From NCBI GenBank assembly GCA_947095585.1, contig OX352762.1:115412930-115476929 (forward strand): DNA of 64,000 nt, written 5' to 3'. Origin of the DNA: Nephrocerus scutellatus (Eukaryota > Arthropoda > Insecta > Diptera > Pipunculidae). Under the pieces are notes generated by a model. It was not told the origin of the DNA. It did not search any database and worked only from the letters and a program-made list of their open reading frames with translations. The position numbers and the translations under genes are program-made. Below, piece by piece: positions 14,900 through 26,815 of this stretch (its first letter is position 1; each line of letters opens with the position of its first letter).

Positions 14900-15940
14900 T
14901 AGCGATGCGAGTCGCTTGAGAAATTGCGTTATTCCAGAACATGATCATTTCCAGAATTTCCATAGGAAGAATTCTTATAGTCGCACCTTAGTCCTACATT
15001 CCGAATTTAATGCAAATCGCTTGGGAAATTGCTTAGTTCCCAAAGTAATGACATTTAACAGTCGCTCACTTAACAGTGCTCACAACAGTTTATCACTTAA
15101 CATTTTACCTTTTAACATGTAGCATGTACCCCCTTAAACCTTGTAGTGAGACGTTGTAACGTCAAAATGCTTAGGCCGTTCAACTGCTGATCCAGAATTA
15201 TCACTGATTTGTTGGAATTGAAATAGCAACCGGCAAAAAACAATCATTTCCCCCGTGGTTTTTGTAAGGAGTACATTTCTGGGTGGACCGAAGAAAGTGA
15301 ATGACAATTTTCAGATAGCTGGAGACCCCATAAATGTCAACGAACTACTGACACCGTTTGAGAAGACCCATTAAAGTAATGGATATCAACATTCAACCAT
15401 TTTAGCTTCAGTCACTATAGCAGGAAATAATGGAGTCTGCCAAGCAAACTCGGAGTAAGCAAGAGCTGTAAAAAATCCGAAAAAAGTGGGTAGCCGCATT
15501 GAAAACGTCTCTCGCGCCCATATAAACAAAGCACACAGTCATAATAAAACGTTGGGATTAATCAATTTTGCAAACTCTGAAGGATTCGGAAAAATTGCGG
15601 AAGATTTGCAGAAGGATGGTTTGTTTCACTGGGGGAGTGCTTGCAACTGCAGGGCTCATCGACAGACCATACACAACATTGTTGCTGAGTGCAATAAACC
15701 GTTATACTCTAGTGACAACCCAAGACTTTGCGGTCACTAATAATAATCCAATTGTGATGGACTCAACTTACGAAAGTTAGATCATGTGATATAGCCTAAC
15801 ACTGTGTTTGTGCTAATACTAGCAGACAATTCTATAAAATATGAAAACTCTTCAACTTCTCAATGCAAAGCGATGCTCGTAATCATTGTTAGTAGTTTAA
15901 CGTCATCTGTCCTTTGTGCAAGTTTTTTTAAATTGCTATA
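14900..15940. other. Interval without supported gene
   Basis: Two overlapping short plus-strand ORFs (15486-15740 and 15568-15780) have no motif I recognise. No promoter, RNA gene or transposon terminus was seen. This may be decayed transposon sequence ahead of the Tc1 fossil. Confidence 0.4.
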
Positions 15941-15954
15941 AATAGGGAATTAAC

Positions 15955-17030
15955 CACGGAGAAACCAGCGGAGAACCGGTGCTTCGGCAACAAAACTGTC
16001 GAAGAGTAATTTATTACCAAATTCAAAAACAAAAAACCCATGGAAGTTTAAACAACCGAACCGGTAGAGGCAGAAAAAGGGTTACTTCGAAAAGGGAAGA
16101 CTTCCGAATTATTGAATCTTTTAGATGTAACCCATGTGAAAAAGTTCGAAATGTGTTAAATGATTTAAATAAGGATCGTGAGGAGAAGTTTAGTGAAAGA
16201 ACGTTACGAGGAAGGTTAAAAGAAAATAAAATTCGAGCCTACGTCATACAAAAAAAGCTCTATATAACACCAAAAAATAAGCGGCTTCAACAAACCAGTG
16301 GCTTTTTGGAGATTTGTGTTATGGGCTGACGAGACCGCTTGTTCTTTAGATAGCAGCTATGGTCGAAAGTTTTATTACACCGATTAAAAACAAGAGCCAA
16401 ACAACCTGTTACGCAACTTAAAAGGCATTCAAAAGGAGGCAAAATTATGATATGGGGATGCATATCATATTGTGGTGTGGGAACCCTTGTCCGGTGCTCT
16501 GATCATATGACACAGTCACATTATTTAATTAAACCAGTGCAACATCATTCTAAATGATGTTGCACTGGTGGCAGGATCAGTATCAATTGGGAGCGATTTC
16601 ATTCTTCAACATGATAATGCACCCATAGACACGGCTTGGAACATCAAAAAGTTGTTATCAGAAGTAGGACAAGACACTTTTAAATATGGCCTCCGCAAAG
16701 CCCTGACATAAATGTCATAGTAAATTTGTGGCATCTAGTGAAGTCCAAAATTCCACAAAACATAGGAAGATCTGCAGATGGAACGTGGAAAGATTTTATA
16801 GAAGCGTGGAGTACCATTCCGGAGCAGCAAATTCAAGGTTTGATTGATTCAATGCCAAGGCGCCTCGGAGAAGTTATTGCGGCAAAAGGAGGAAACGCAA
16901 TTATTAGGTAATGCTATGCCAAAGAAAATCATTGCATTCAATGTAAAAATATTTCCCATTTTCAGCTTTCAGAAGTGTTTCAGAACAGAACAGAACAATA
17001 TTAGTGATTTATTGAATTTTTGAAAAGTTA
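15955..17030 (+). mobile_element. Decayed Tc1-type transposon
   Basis: The plus strand carries a Tc1/Tc3-like transposase in pieces. At 15979-16329 is a DNA-binding region with the GRPRK-like hook NRTGRGRKRV and an ERTLRGRLKENKI helix. At 16440-16480 is GGKIMIWGCISYCG, at 16600-16620 FQHDNAP with the second catalytic Asp, and at 16720-16909 the NLWHLVKSKI segment followed by IGRSADGTWKDFIEAW and LIDSMPRRLGEVIAAKGG. Stops and frameshifts interrupt it at least four times, and the first catalytic Asp region (after 16329) is damaged. Terminal inverted repeats were not found. A perfect 16-bp hairpin at 16534-16568 breaks the frame. Confidence 0.8.
16534..16568. repeat. Perfect short hairpin inside the Tc1 fossil
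   Basis: CCAGTGCAACATCATT (16534-16549), a 3-nt loop CTA, and the exact reverse complement (16553-16568). Related transposases have no such palindrome at this point, so one arm looks like an inverted templated insertion. Confidence 0.9.
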
Positions 17031-17149
17031 TACAACTTAATTGAAGTGATATGGTGTAAATATTACATTGTGCAGATAATTTTGCCAATGACTGCACATG
17101 GACTGTGACTGGAATGCACCCGCTCTCTTTAACTCTATTTAAATTTTCT

Positions 17150-17350
17150 ATTTTGACTTCGCGTGTCCGCGTCCGCTGGCATGTGTATCTCCGATGACAA
17201 CACTTTCGGTACTAATTTGGTCCTAAGGCCGAGGGAGTTCCATATATATTTATTTTTTTAAATTAACCCGATTTTATTCAAACATGCACAATGTGTATCT
17301 CCGGTTAGAGAATTTACATGAAAATTTGTATGGGTTATTGTTTTATAACG
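17150..17350. mobile_element. Fold-back MITE remnant
   Basis: Diverged copy of the family complete at 43360-43638: AAATTTTCTATTTTGACTTCGCG at its left, then a GCATGTGTATCTCCGATGAC segment and a GGCCGAGGG segment in the same order as the family. The right terminus is not recognisable. Confidence 0.5.
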
Positions 17351-17554
17351 CGCTTTTTACTGTGTATGATGATATACACTAAAATGCAGAAGCAGATGAA
17401 CAAGTTGCAGTATTTGGCGAGCGTCATCGTATGAAATGGTACCGGACAAAGTCTTTCCGACCACAATTTGTTAAACCTAATAAGGGCAACCCGTTAAAAG
17501 CAGACGACTGCTACAACTATAGCCCAACCGTCATTCTGACCATTCTCCGTCATA

Positions 17555-17626
17555 GGGGATGTAGCTCAGTGGTAGAGCGTTCGCTTTGCATGTGAAAGGC
17601 CCCGGGTTCGATCCCCGGCATCTCCA
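17555..17626 (+). tRNA. tRNA-Ala (anticodon UGC)
   Basis: Folds as a complete 72-nt tRNA. The acceptor stem GGGGATG pairs with CATCTCC and contains the G3:U70 wobble that marks alanine tRNAs. A box TAGCTCAGTGG, anticodon loop with TGC, B box GGTTCGATCC, and discriminator A73 are all present. A run of eight T begins a few bases downstream (17632), a good Pol III terminator. No intron. It decodes GCA codons. No other tRNA gene is nearby. Confidence 0.97.
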
Positions 17627-17631
17627 CACTG

Positions 17632-17639
17632 ATTTTTTT
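17632..17639 (+). terminator. Pol III terminator after tRNA-Ala
   Basis: Oligo-T run starting 6 bases past the tRNA 3' end, as Pol III requires. Confidence 0.85.
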
Positions 17640-17834
17640 TGTTATTGTAAGTGAACATAAGAAAACCAGTACTAACAAAGAGTTAAAATAATATGAAAAA
17701 TAATATAGTTTTTCAACAATTGGGCCGTCGTAATATCACAGTTCTAGCTGTACTGCGTTGAACTTTTCACAGTTCTACAAAATTAATTAGAAATTTAGTA
17801 TTTCGTAGATTATTTTGTGAATTATGTGTAGATA

Positions 17835-17905
17835 ATTAGTGCGTTAGACTTCTCAGCAGGAGGTTTAAAGTTCAAATTCCAGAAAAACACCAGATCGGCC
17901 CTCAG
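17835..17905 (+). mobile_element. tRNA-derived SINE head fragment
   Basis: TTAGTGCGTTAGACTTCTCAG, then GTTCAAATTCC and AGAAAAACACC, resembles the B-box end of the SINE head seen on the minus strand at 26815, 39576, 44350 and 57425. Only the head is present. Confidence 0.5.
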
Positions 17906-18069
17906 TAACCTTCTTCACTTCTCGCGATTGTCTGACAAATGTCCGAGTAATAAATTTTATGGAAAGCTTGCTTGCATCCATTTAAATAGCTTCATAAGGT
18001 TAGAAGCACCTAACAAATGAATAAGAAACTGATTTTGGTCTTACTATCTTTTACAAAGTAAAAAGAAGT

Positions 18070-19210
18070 AACGGGTGATTTTTTAGCTACTTTCTTTTTG
18101 GCAACACTGTTCTTGGCATGTCAGTTGTTTTCGTGTAACATGTTAATTTAACCATGAATCGACTTACAAACGAACAACGCTTGCAGATTATTGAATTTTA
18201 TTATCAAAATTCATGCTCGGTTAAGAAAGTGCATCGTGCACTTCTTCCATTTTATGGTCAGTTTGGGCGACCTTCTGAGGCGGCTATTTGGAATGTTGTG
18301 ACTAATTTTCGCACTAAATTTACATTATTGGACATTAAACCACCAACACGCATACGTACAGTGCGGACAGAGGAAAAAATATCGTAGCTGTATCCGCCAG
18401 TGTTGTTGCTGACCGTGAATTATCGATTCGGCGCCGTTCGCAGCAATTGGGCATCTGCTACTTCACTACGTGGAAAATTTTGCGGAAGGATTTGGGTGTA
18501 AAACTTTTTAAAATACTGCTGGTGCAAGAATTGAACTCACACGACCTACCACAACGGCTAACTTTTGGCTGGCAAAGTTGGATGAAGATCCACTTTTTTT
18601 ATCGGAAAATTGTGTTCAGCGACGAAGCTCATTTCTGGCTGAATGGATACGTGAACAAGCAAAATTGCCGTTTTTGGTGTAAAGAGCAGCCAGAAGCATT
18701 GCAAGAACTGCCAATGCATCCCGAAAAATGCACTGTTTGGTGTGGATTGTGGGCCGGTGGCATCATTGGACCGTACTTTTTCAAAGACGACGAAGGCAGG
18801 AACTTTACTGTGAATGGCGAGCGCTACCGTGCAATGATTAGAAATTTTTGTTTGCCCAAAATGGAAGACTGACATGTGGTTTCAACAAGACGGTGCCACA
18901 TACCACACAGCACGCGAAAAAATGGCCCAATCGAGAGGCGAGTTCGGTGAAAAGTTTATTTCACGTTTGGGGCCGGTGAAGTGGCCGCCTAGATCGTGCG
19001 ATTTAACGCCCTTAGACTATTTTTTGTGGGGCTATGTTAAGGCTCATGTCTATAGGGACAAGCCCGCCCGGAATCCAATATTGAAGAATTTATTCGTGAG
19101 ATACCGGCCGATGTGTTGGAGAGAGTATGCCAAAATTGGACCCAGCGCATGAACCATTTGAGGCGAAGCCGCGGTCAACATTTACATGAAATCATCTTTA
19201 AACATTGAAT
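18070..19210 (+). mobile_element. Decayed mariner-type (DDD) transposon
   Basis: The transposase is readable in three blocks. The N-terminal helix-turn-helix (18154-18384) is MNRLTNEQRLQIIEFYY with FGRPSEAAIW. The catalytic region at 18447-18869 has FSDEAHFWLNGYVNKQNC (first Asp) and VWCGLWAGGIIGPYFF. At 18874-19150 are WFQQDGATYHTAR (second Asp) and WPPRSCDLTPLDYFLWG (third Asp, 36 residues between the two). A frameshift/stop near 18384 and a TGA with frame change at 18870 inactivate it. A likely terminus GGGTGATTTTTTAGCTAC is at 18072; a matching right end was not found. All three catalytic Asp codons survive. Confidence 0.88.
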
Positions 19211-20700
19211 TATATAGATCGTTCTATCGACTCAAATAAAGATTTCATACATTTCTCTAAATTGTATGTTTTTTTTAAAAAAATCAAGTCCGTAAGCTCT
19301 TATGAAAATGTAAATGAAAATGCCAGGTACCGCATTAAACCAGTTATGTATTTTCTTTTTCACGACCGAAGATTGTATATTCTCTTATTCTTTAACAAAT
19401 CCACTATATAAGGTATTTCTTTACCTTTTAAATGTTCTTCCAATTAAATTTAAAACCACGTAAACAGCAGTTAAAAAAGTGGTAGGTAGGTATATTGATC
19501 TTTTATCTTCTCTGTTCATTTCATTTCATCTTCGAGAGCTTCTAAATATACTGTCTGCTGATCTTTTCATATTTGCGTTAATTTTTTGGGTATTACGAAC
19601 ACAAAGACTGTAATAACAATACTTATCTCATATCGTACAACCAGTTATAGTTATCTTCTCTTATAAATAAGGTGAGAATACGTCGTGGTTGGTTCAGTTT
19701 TTTAAATCACATCGTACGTTGTGGATGTCAAGATTTTTATTCTTCGAGTGTATAGTACAGTACAGAATGTTATTGAAATTGTGTAAGAACCTATTTGTTT
19801 TGCTTTAATTTATAATTTGTGTGCACGAATATTTACTACGAGCTTGTACCTATATCCGCGTTGAAATATTTGAATTGATTTTTATTTTTCTTCAATAATG
19901 TGTGTGTGTGTGTTTAAATTATGCGGCTAATTTGTTTTGATAATTAAATGGAAGTTCATATTTGATTAGTGTCATTCTGTATAAATTATAGAAGAAACCC
20001 CGCAAAAACTTGCAGCTGTAAATATATATATAATATAATGCCTGTATAGCCGCGATGTAGCATATGACGGATGTATTGTTGTATGTATTGTGTGTTTTCG
20101 TCTAACCGATGCCGAGCCGATGTCAGTACAACCATAGGGAAATACACACAGCTTTTCTGTTGGTCAAATTCGCAGTTTAAATTTGTTTAAGAGTTGCTTT
20201 AGATGTTACACACACTACTTTACAAAATATGTTCTACAGCAAAAATATCGACGCATTTCCTTATGTTTATTCTTATTGTTTAGAGTCTAGATCTAGAGAA
20301 CGCTGGTCTCATTGGTTATGGATCTTCAATGTTCTATGATCACGAGTCATTCTGCTATGACACCATGCGTGTTAAATGCGTCATTCTAGAATGCGAAATA
20401 GTGAACTTATGTAACCAGACGCGTTTGCGTACTCTACTGAAGTGTTCACTTAGTTGGTGTACATTGCACGTCTACTGTACTTTTATTGTGATAAAATGCG
20501 GTGGCAGCTGGAAGTACTTTGGAAACATCATCACAGCTACTTAATTAGAAGGGATTACGACTTCGGAAGTCAAGCTGCTATTAAACTTATCACCAATTTG
20601 TTAAACTATAAACTGAACTTAATTGCCAGAATAAGGAAAGGTTATACTGAATAATGTATAGTGACTCGTTCAGTTTTAACGATGACTGCTATATCCTTTA
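19210..20700. other. Interval without supported gene
   Basis: AT-rich DNA with a (TG)n run near 19897-19910. Short ORFs only, none with a recognisable motif. Confidence 0.4.
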
Positions 20701-20710
20701 ATTGCGAATT

Positions 20711-20830
20711 TAAATTCTCTATATTAACTTCGTGTGCCAGTTTCTGGCGGACTGGCTGGCTGGCTGGATGCATGGAAAAGGCATCGCTCTAGCATGCTTA
20801 CAAAACCAATGAGGATACTTTCAGCACCTA
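20711..20830. mobile_element. Fold-back MITE remnant (left end)
   Basis: TTTAAATTCTCTATATTAAC and TTCGTGTGCCAG followed by a GGCTGGCTGGCTGG run match the left end of the complete element at 43360. The inner and right parts are not clearly retained. Confidence 0.6.
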
Positions 20831-20849
20831 TTGTAACTGTTGCTGTACA

Positions 20850-22070
20850 CATATCAAATGAAAATGATCTAAAACCACACAAAATCATTTTTTATTCATA
20901 GCCTTTGGAGCTTAAAGCAAAAAAACTTTTTTTTTTTAAATTTTACCCGCTGCAGGTTTTCCCAAGTATCATAAAATCTATGTGTTTTTCGCGCAAACTT
21001 GTTGGTGATGTTTATTTTTATTATTGTTATGTTCATAAAAAAAATGGTAAAACGTTATGTTTATTACGCATTTTCTGGAGAAAATTGGCCTTAAAATCAA
21101 AAATTAGCATGGGCAAGAAAACTGGAACAGGCATAGGAGTTGGATATCTGAAGATTCAAATAACATATTAAATTTATTTAAACGCAGTTACAAAGGCTAG
21201 TAATTCTTCTAAATATAAAGTCCTAAACGAAGTTTCTACCGTTAGTATTAACAGAGCAATTTCCGTCAACAAGGGGGAGGGTACACCAAAGTACGCTTTT
21301 TCTTAAATCCCCGATAAATGATGTCAACATTAGAGATAGACCCTGCTGTAGAACGTTTTTTTTTCTAAGAATATACTCAAGAATCATTTCCCAAATTATT
21401 GTGCATGAATTAGGGGACACATTGTGTATGAAAATCGATTCTTAAGGAGTCGCGCGTGGGAGCTGACACATGCACCTTTTTTTTCTTCTGGGATTCGAAG
21501 AACCTCGAACCATCTGCTCAAAAGGCCATCGTCCATTAGATCCACTGCGCCCACGTTATTCATTAATAAATTTACTATTCTCACCTATTTTGTGTGTAAA
21601 ATAGTGTTGAGGGCACTGCATGTATCACAACACGTTATTAGGTAATTTTTGCTAACTCGAATCATGATTCACACAAATCATTTCTGAGACCGACTTATTC
21701 TCAAAACTCAAACAAAAAACAGAGAAACAATGTGGATTTCTCCCATCCCTAACACATACAGAATTTAAGGTTTTCGTTTTGTCTGTTCATAGGAAAAAAT
21801 GTTGTTAAAGAAAAAGACATTTATGGCCCTTTTCCAAAAATCGAATAGTTAAGCTTATTTAAATGAGTCTGCTCGCGAGATGACTTATTTTCTATCTCTT
21901 CTTTCTACAAATGACTTATTTTGTATCATGTAACAAAGCTATCCTTATAATTTTAAAAAGGCTTTCCAATGTTGATATCAGAATAAGTTTGCTAAATAAA
22001 TTGGGGATTACATAATTGACTTATTCAAGATGGCGTCAAATAAGTCAATAAGTTTGAAATAAGTCGGTGT
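20850..22070. other. Interval without supported gene
   Basis: Contains three short ORFs (20905-21171, 21396-21584 minus, 21424-21645) with no recognisable domain. No RNA gene was seen. Confidence 0.4.
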
Positions 22071-22084
22071 TACGAGTATTGTGT

Positions 22085-22345
22085 GTGCTTATTTTTTAAT
22101 TCTTTATATAACCTTGGCGTCAACATGGTTCTGTCGTTCAGCGATGGAATCTTCCGATAAATTTTTAACCCACTTCCAAAAGCCTGATTTAATTGAAACT
22201 TTGCACACATGTGTGACAACACTTTTTCCAAAAATTTTGATGTGATCGAGCCCTTGGGCCTAGGTAACCCGATAACACTCAAACTTTGAACAATGTGTAT
22301 TTCCGATTAGAGAATTTACAAGAATAATTTAAATTTTTATGGGTT
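22085..22345. mobile_element. Fold-back MITE remnant
   Basis: Shares the family's inner order: TTTTTAACCCACTTCC, GATTTAATTGAAACTTTGCA, CACATGTGTGACAACAC, then TTGGGCCTAGG. The left end is altered (TTCTTTATATAACCTTGGCG) and no right terminal repeat is clear. Confidence 0.55.
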
Positions 22346-22359
22346 TGTTTTTTTCATAT

Positions 22360-23417
22360 TATTTCTCTACGGTATAATCAATACAGGTCGGCCAGCCATT
22401 GTATCTTATATTTACAGCTTAACTCTCATTTACTTATTGCGTAGCGAATTCGATTTTTTTGTACGGCTTTGCAAACGGGTTATATTTTTGATTTGTTTTC
22501 AAATGATTTGTTATTTCGAGACGCAAATCAGAGTGCAAAGGCTCTCGGTAAGTGACTCACATCAACTATACAACTCACGGTGACTGCAGATAGAAATCAA
22601 CATGTTGCACAACTCTTTGGTTACATGATATTCATTATCAAAGGTGTGAATATTATCGCGCAACACGCAATCATTTATTTCTGCAATGTGTCGTTTCCTA
22701 GAAACTTATCAATTGCGCCATTGTCTCTAGATATAAAGTGATTCTCTTTCAATTTCTGGTCATCGTACACGAATGAAAAATATTTTTCATAAGATTAAGA
22801 CACTGTTGCAATGTTAATTGCTTTTAATTTACAATGCAATTAAGTCGTTATGTTAAAAAGCCAAAGAATTCCGAATCTGCAAGCAAGCAACAAGCAGTTC
22901 TTTGTATAATGAAACTTAGTACTAGTCTTAAATCTCTATTTGGAGTTGTTATTAACTGGATTTCCTTTATGGCAGTTCTATTTTTAGTTACTTATAACAA
23001 GAATTAAAACTTTCGATACTTTTTCTATTTCGAGTAGAATAGTTGCATAAATGACATCTTGGATGGACGGATCTATGGTTACGTCGATTGAAATATCAGC
23101 CCTCGTACTATGTACACGTATTTACATGATTTATGTTATGTTATGTTTAATGAAATGCAACATATACTCTTATAATAATAAAACAACTTTATTATAGGTA
23201 AAATATTGAAGAAGTAGAAATAATATTTAGTAAGTTGGGTCTTGGATGTTCCAATGAATGAATATACAAGAATGTCTCTTTTTAATTCCGGTTCGCTCGT
23301 GTCCATCCATCTTCATTACGATGAGCTTACACTGTTCATTCATTCGGCTGCCCACAAACTCTTACAAAAAGTAAGAAAATATCCAAATTTGTTGTACATT
23401 AAATTTTCTATTTTCAG
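22360..23417. other. Serpin upstream region
   Basis: No confident first exon was found. An ORF at 23242-23493 ends in a possible donor (AAAAA|GTAAGA at 23371), but joining it to the serpin exon at 23418 leaves no ATG in frame before an upstream TGA. The 5' untranslated exon and the start codon therefore remain unplaced. Confidence 0.4.
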
Positions 23418-25550
23418 CAACCGCTTTTTTGCTGGCCATTTGGCTTATTCAATTGGTGTCATCAGAAACTACTGCGCCCACGGCCAGTGCTAGTCGAGCT
23501 CTCTTTGTAAATGACTTATTCAATAGAATTGTCAAACATCATACAACTGAAAATGTAATCTTTTCGCCTGTTTCGATTCAAACATGCGTTGCGCTTGCCT
23601 ATATTGCATCCGAAGGCAAAACCGCCAATGAATTGCAACGCGGTCTGCGCCTTAGTGGCTTCTCCAACAAACAAGATGTTGCCGAAAGTTTTACTCAATT
23701 ACTCCGGTCGGCCAATCAAGGCGAAGTCCAACTACAAATCGCCAATAGAATCTATGTGAATGAAGGCAATGAAATTGCACCAAAATTCAATGAAATTGCG
23801 ACAAAAAATTTTGATACAGAAGCTGAAGTAGTGAGATTTGCAGATTCCAAAAAGACCGTGGAGAAAATCAATAATTGGGTTGAATCGAAGACAAACCAAA
23901 AAATTAAGAACTTAATGCAAGCAGAAAGCGTTAATGCTGATACCAAAGCAGTTCTTGTCAATGCGATTCACTTTAAGGCCAAGTGGGCTAAACCATTTGA
24001 CAAGATATCAACACGACCGCATGATTTCTTTGTAAATCCCCAGCTAAAGGTGCAGACTGATATGATGTTCAACGATGATAGCTTCAAGTTTGGTACTTTT
24101 GAGACGTTGGACGCTACTTGCTTGGAAATGTCTTACATTAATTCGGACTTTTCAATGATGTTGATTTTGCCCAACAAAAAGAATGGTTTGTCGACTTTAG
24201 AGGATAAACTAAAGGACATCGATATTGGCGAGTTGGCTGACAAACTTGAAGTCGAGAATGTTGCGGTAATAATTCCAAAATTCAGAATTGAGTTTAATTT
24301 GAATTTGAAAAGTCCCCTTCAAGAGGTAAGTATAGGAGTGTGGTACAAAATACATTTCATAACTGACACAAATCTTTATCCTCCAGATGGGCATGCCAAC
24401 TATATTCAGCAGAGAGGCAGATTTCAGTGGACTTTTGAAGACGACCTCTCCGATGTATATTTCGGAAGCGCAACACAAGGCTTTCATAGACGTTAATGAA
24501 GAAGGGTCTGAAGCTGCAGCGGCAACACGTAAGAGCGAATATCTAATATAACAATAAGTATGGTGTAATAAGTACCATCATATTTGGCTCTACAACTACG
24601 GTCCTGTTCAGGCCACCCGCAAAAAATAGCTGGTCCTGACTTCAAGCCGATGTAATCAATTAGTTTGGCATCCCTAACCGCTGGGTATCCTGTTCTATGC
24701 CTTCTTCTAGCGTAGTCTTGACCTGTTTCACAGCCTTGTTCCATAAATCATATTGCAAAGGAATTTCTGAGCCGGATATTTTGCGCTGATATGAGCTAGA
24801 TTTCCTGCCCACTGGAGCCGACTGAGCTTGGTTCTCTTTAGACTTTCACGTAACTAAACGAACATTTGACCTACAAACAACTTACCAAATTACAGTACGG
24901 TTACAGCATACGATTTGCATCTAGTAGGTCGTTAACAACAGCTACGTAAATCCCTCTTAAAGCATGAAGTGTAGGCGAATCTGCGAATACACAGCTCCGA
25001 TTCATTAAGTTTCCGTTCACTTTCGCGCGCATAGACGCGAGCGATTCAGAAAGCTCTTAACATGTGTAAATTTGTCATTTGTCATTTGGATACAAATAAC
25101 AGAAAGAAATGCTAATCCATGCAAAATTTTATTCTAACCATTTGTTGTAATTTAGCAAACCAGTGCAAGCATTTCAATTTATTTTGACACTAGCGTAAGT
25201 CGATTATCCCTTTACTTGCACGTAAACTAACGAACATTTGACGAAACTGATCAAAATTACATTATGGTCATTATGGCATATGAGTTTCAAGTATTGGGTA
25301 GTTCACATCAGCTACGTAAATTCCTCTTAAGTCCATTATAGTTGTCACTTTTGACTTTTTCGTTGTTTCAGTAAATGTAAGATGTAACAGAAGCGCACTA
25401 ACAATTTTCTACTTTCCGTTTTTAGATTTGAATGTGCAAACTTTAAGTGGCAACATTAATCAGAAAGTCTTCGTCGCTGATCATCCATTCGTGTTTGTTA
25501 TCAGGAACAAGGAAGCCACATACTTTGCCGGTCATGTGGCTAAGTTTTAA
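23418..25550 (+). CDS. Serpin, isoform with reactive-loop exon A (start codon unplaced)
   Basis: Exons 23418-24325, 24387-24528 and 25426-25550, joined by GT-AG introns of phase 0 and phase 1. The first begins at an acceptor (TTTTCAG) with a hydrophobic signal-peptide core (TAFLLAIWLIQLVSS), so the Met must come from an unseen upstream exon. The body is a full serpin fold: NVIFSPVSIQ, VNAIHFKAKW, DFSMMLILPN and the proximal hinge DVNEEGSEAAAAT. The last exon supplies HLNVQTLSGNI and the C-terminal serpin signature FVADHPFVFVI. Counting P15 as the Gly of the hinge puts P1-P1' at Leu-Ser, fitting a secreted inhibitor of a chymotrypsin- or elastase-like protease. Hinge Ala residues are intact, so it is probably inhibitory. 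It resembles Drosophila Spn42Da, which also swaps reactive loops by alternative last exons, but orthology is not shown here. Confidence 0.9.
24545..24840 (-). mobile_element. RTE-like LINE 3' end in the serpin intron, before exon A
   Basis: Minus-strand remnant of the family at 13835-14420: the complement of the CCCACTGGAGCCGAC segment near 24810 encodes the end of the RWAGH..RM motif, and ATGGAACAAGGCTGTGAAAC at 24744 starts a shared stretch. It begins about 16 bp after the exon donor at 24528 and is in direct orientation with the copy at 25890-26290. Confidence 0.7.
24840..25345. repeat. Two diverged direct copies in the serpin intron
   Basis: A segment with CACGTAACTAAACGAACATTTGAC ... 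CAGCTACGTAAATCCCTCTTAA (about 24845-24962; only the ends are quoted) recurs at about 25215-25332 with many substitutions. It is an older intronic duplication just upstream of the exon A unit. Confidence 0.6.
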
Positions 25551-25765
25551 CGTTTAAGTTAATGAAAGTAAATAAAGTTCATCTACACATTTTTTATATC
25601 TCTGCAAAAATATATTGTTATTGAATTCTTATTCGTCTTCTTTGGTTTGACAGCTGGAAACAGTTCCTGACCTTCTGTTATTAAGAGGAGTCTTTTAAGA
25701 CAATTACCAACAACCAACAGCCAGCATTCTGCACTTGGTGGCCTTCTTATTTATTTAATTCAGTA
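25365..25765 (+). repeat. Duplicated reactive-loop exon unit, copy A
   Basis: From GTTTCAGTAAATGTAAGATG upstream of the acceptor to beyond CAGCCAGCATTCTGCACTTG in the 3' flank, this unit is nearly identical to 27282-27705. The 61 bp before the exon align without gaps with a handful of substitutions; the 3' flank has scattered substitutions and small indels. It marks the extent of the tandem exon duplication. Confidence 0.9.
25426..25550 (+). CDS. Serpin alternative last exon A (first reactive loop)
   Basis: Acceptor TTTTTAG at 25419-25425, TAA at 25548-25550, AATAAA at 25571-25576. The variable core is 25440-25454. Each of the two exons carries its own poly(A) signal, so isoform choice probably involves alternative polyadenylation as well as splicing. 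Confidence 0.88.
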
Positions 25766-25889
25766 TTTAGACACAAAAAGTAGAAAATGTTCATGCTTGG
25801 CATACAATACCCGCGTCTTACACCGACTACCACACACTCGATGTCGCTTATGATGACACCTTGATGCAGTAGAGAACGATGCTATAATG

Positions 25890-26290
25890 TTATAACGTAT
25901 ATAACAATAAGTAAAGTGTAATAAGTACCCTCATCATATTTACATATTTACAACTGGGGTCCTGTCCAGGCCTCCCGCAAAAAATAGCTGGTCCTGATTT
26001 CGAGCCAATGTAATCAATTAGTTTGGAATCTTTAACCTCTGGGTATCCTGTTCTAAGCCTTCTTCTAGCGTTGGCTTCATCTGTTTCATAGCCTTGTTCC
26101 ATAAATCCTAATGCAAAGGAATTTCTGAGCCGGATATTTTTCGCTCATGCGAACTAGATTTCCTGCCCACTGGAGCCGACCGAGCTTGGTTCTCTTTAGA
26201 TATCAACATCGTGGTAATGCTCGAAGATCTTGTCAACTTAGGGTCTCCGGAATGACCCTTACGGATCATTCATACATTACATGTTATTCC
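25890..26290 (-). mobile_element. RTE-like LINE 3' end between serpin exons A and B
   Basis: Minus strand reads RLQWAGNLVRMSEKYPAQKF near 26170, then shared sequence down to about 25900. Same family and orientation as 24545-24840, so the two copies bracket exon A. Confidence 0.75.
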
Positions 26291-26504
26291 TATTGTGCTG
26301 ATGTCTGACCGCTAGAGTTTTATGTACTTGACGCGTCAATTCTCAATCAATAAATTACGTCATCAAAGTCAAACGTGTTTGATTGAAAAATCTTGTGCCT
26401 CATTAACTAAGTTAACACTATTTTCTCTTTTCCATTGAATTATACATTTAATAACATTAACATATAGCTCTCGCAATGAAAAACTTACACATATGACCTA
26501 TGCC

Positions 26505-26815
26505 CCAATATATTAATAATAATATTTTGACGCGACGGACCATTGTGGTCCAAGGGCTCGCCTCTCGCAACAATTTATATTGTGCATGTATATTTTTGCA
26601 AACAAATTGGAGGGAGCTACAATTAATTGCCGTATCCGAACAATGAATTGACAAGCTTTCCGTGACAAGTTATTACTCTCGGATGTTTTTTAGACATTCG
26701 CTAGAGGTGGGACCGTAACAAATACTTTTGGTGTTTTCTGGGATTTGAACCTCGAACCTCCTGATCAGAATTTCAGCACTTACCACTGAGTCCCGGCACC
26801 CACATATTCCCTAAA
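26505..26815 (-). mobile_element. tRNA-derived SINE between serpin exons A and B
   Basis: Read on the minus strand from 26815: a tRNA-like head (GTGGGTGCCGGGACTCAGTG, an A-box-like start, then GGTTCAAATCCC, a B-box-like element), a body shared with 39329-39576 and 44106-44350 (GTAATAACTTGTCACGGAAA), and an ATT-rich tail (26505-26530). About 310 bp. This copy keeps the most complete head of the three. Confidence 0.8.

Noticed and set aside
15486..15780. Overlapping ORFs of 84 and 70 codons before the Tc1 fossil
   Set aside because: No motif recognised, no start context, and surrounded by decayed transposon sequence.
19070..19150. Possible intact mariner at 18070-19210
   Set aside because: The catalytic Asp codons remain but the frame is broken near 18384 and at 18870, so no single protein can be made.
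23242..23493. 83-codon ORF as first serpin exon
   Set aside because: Joining its possible donor at 23371 to the acceptor at 23417 puts an in-frame TGA upstream (23322) with no ATG in between.
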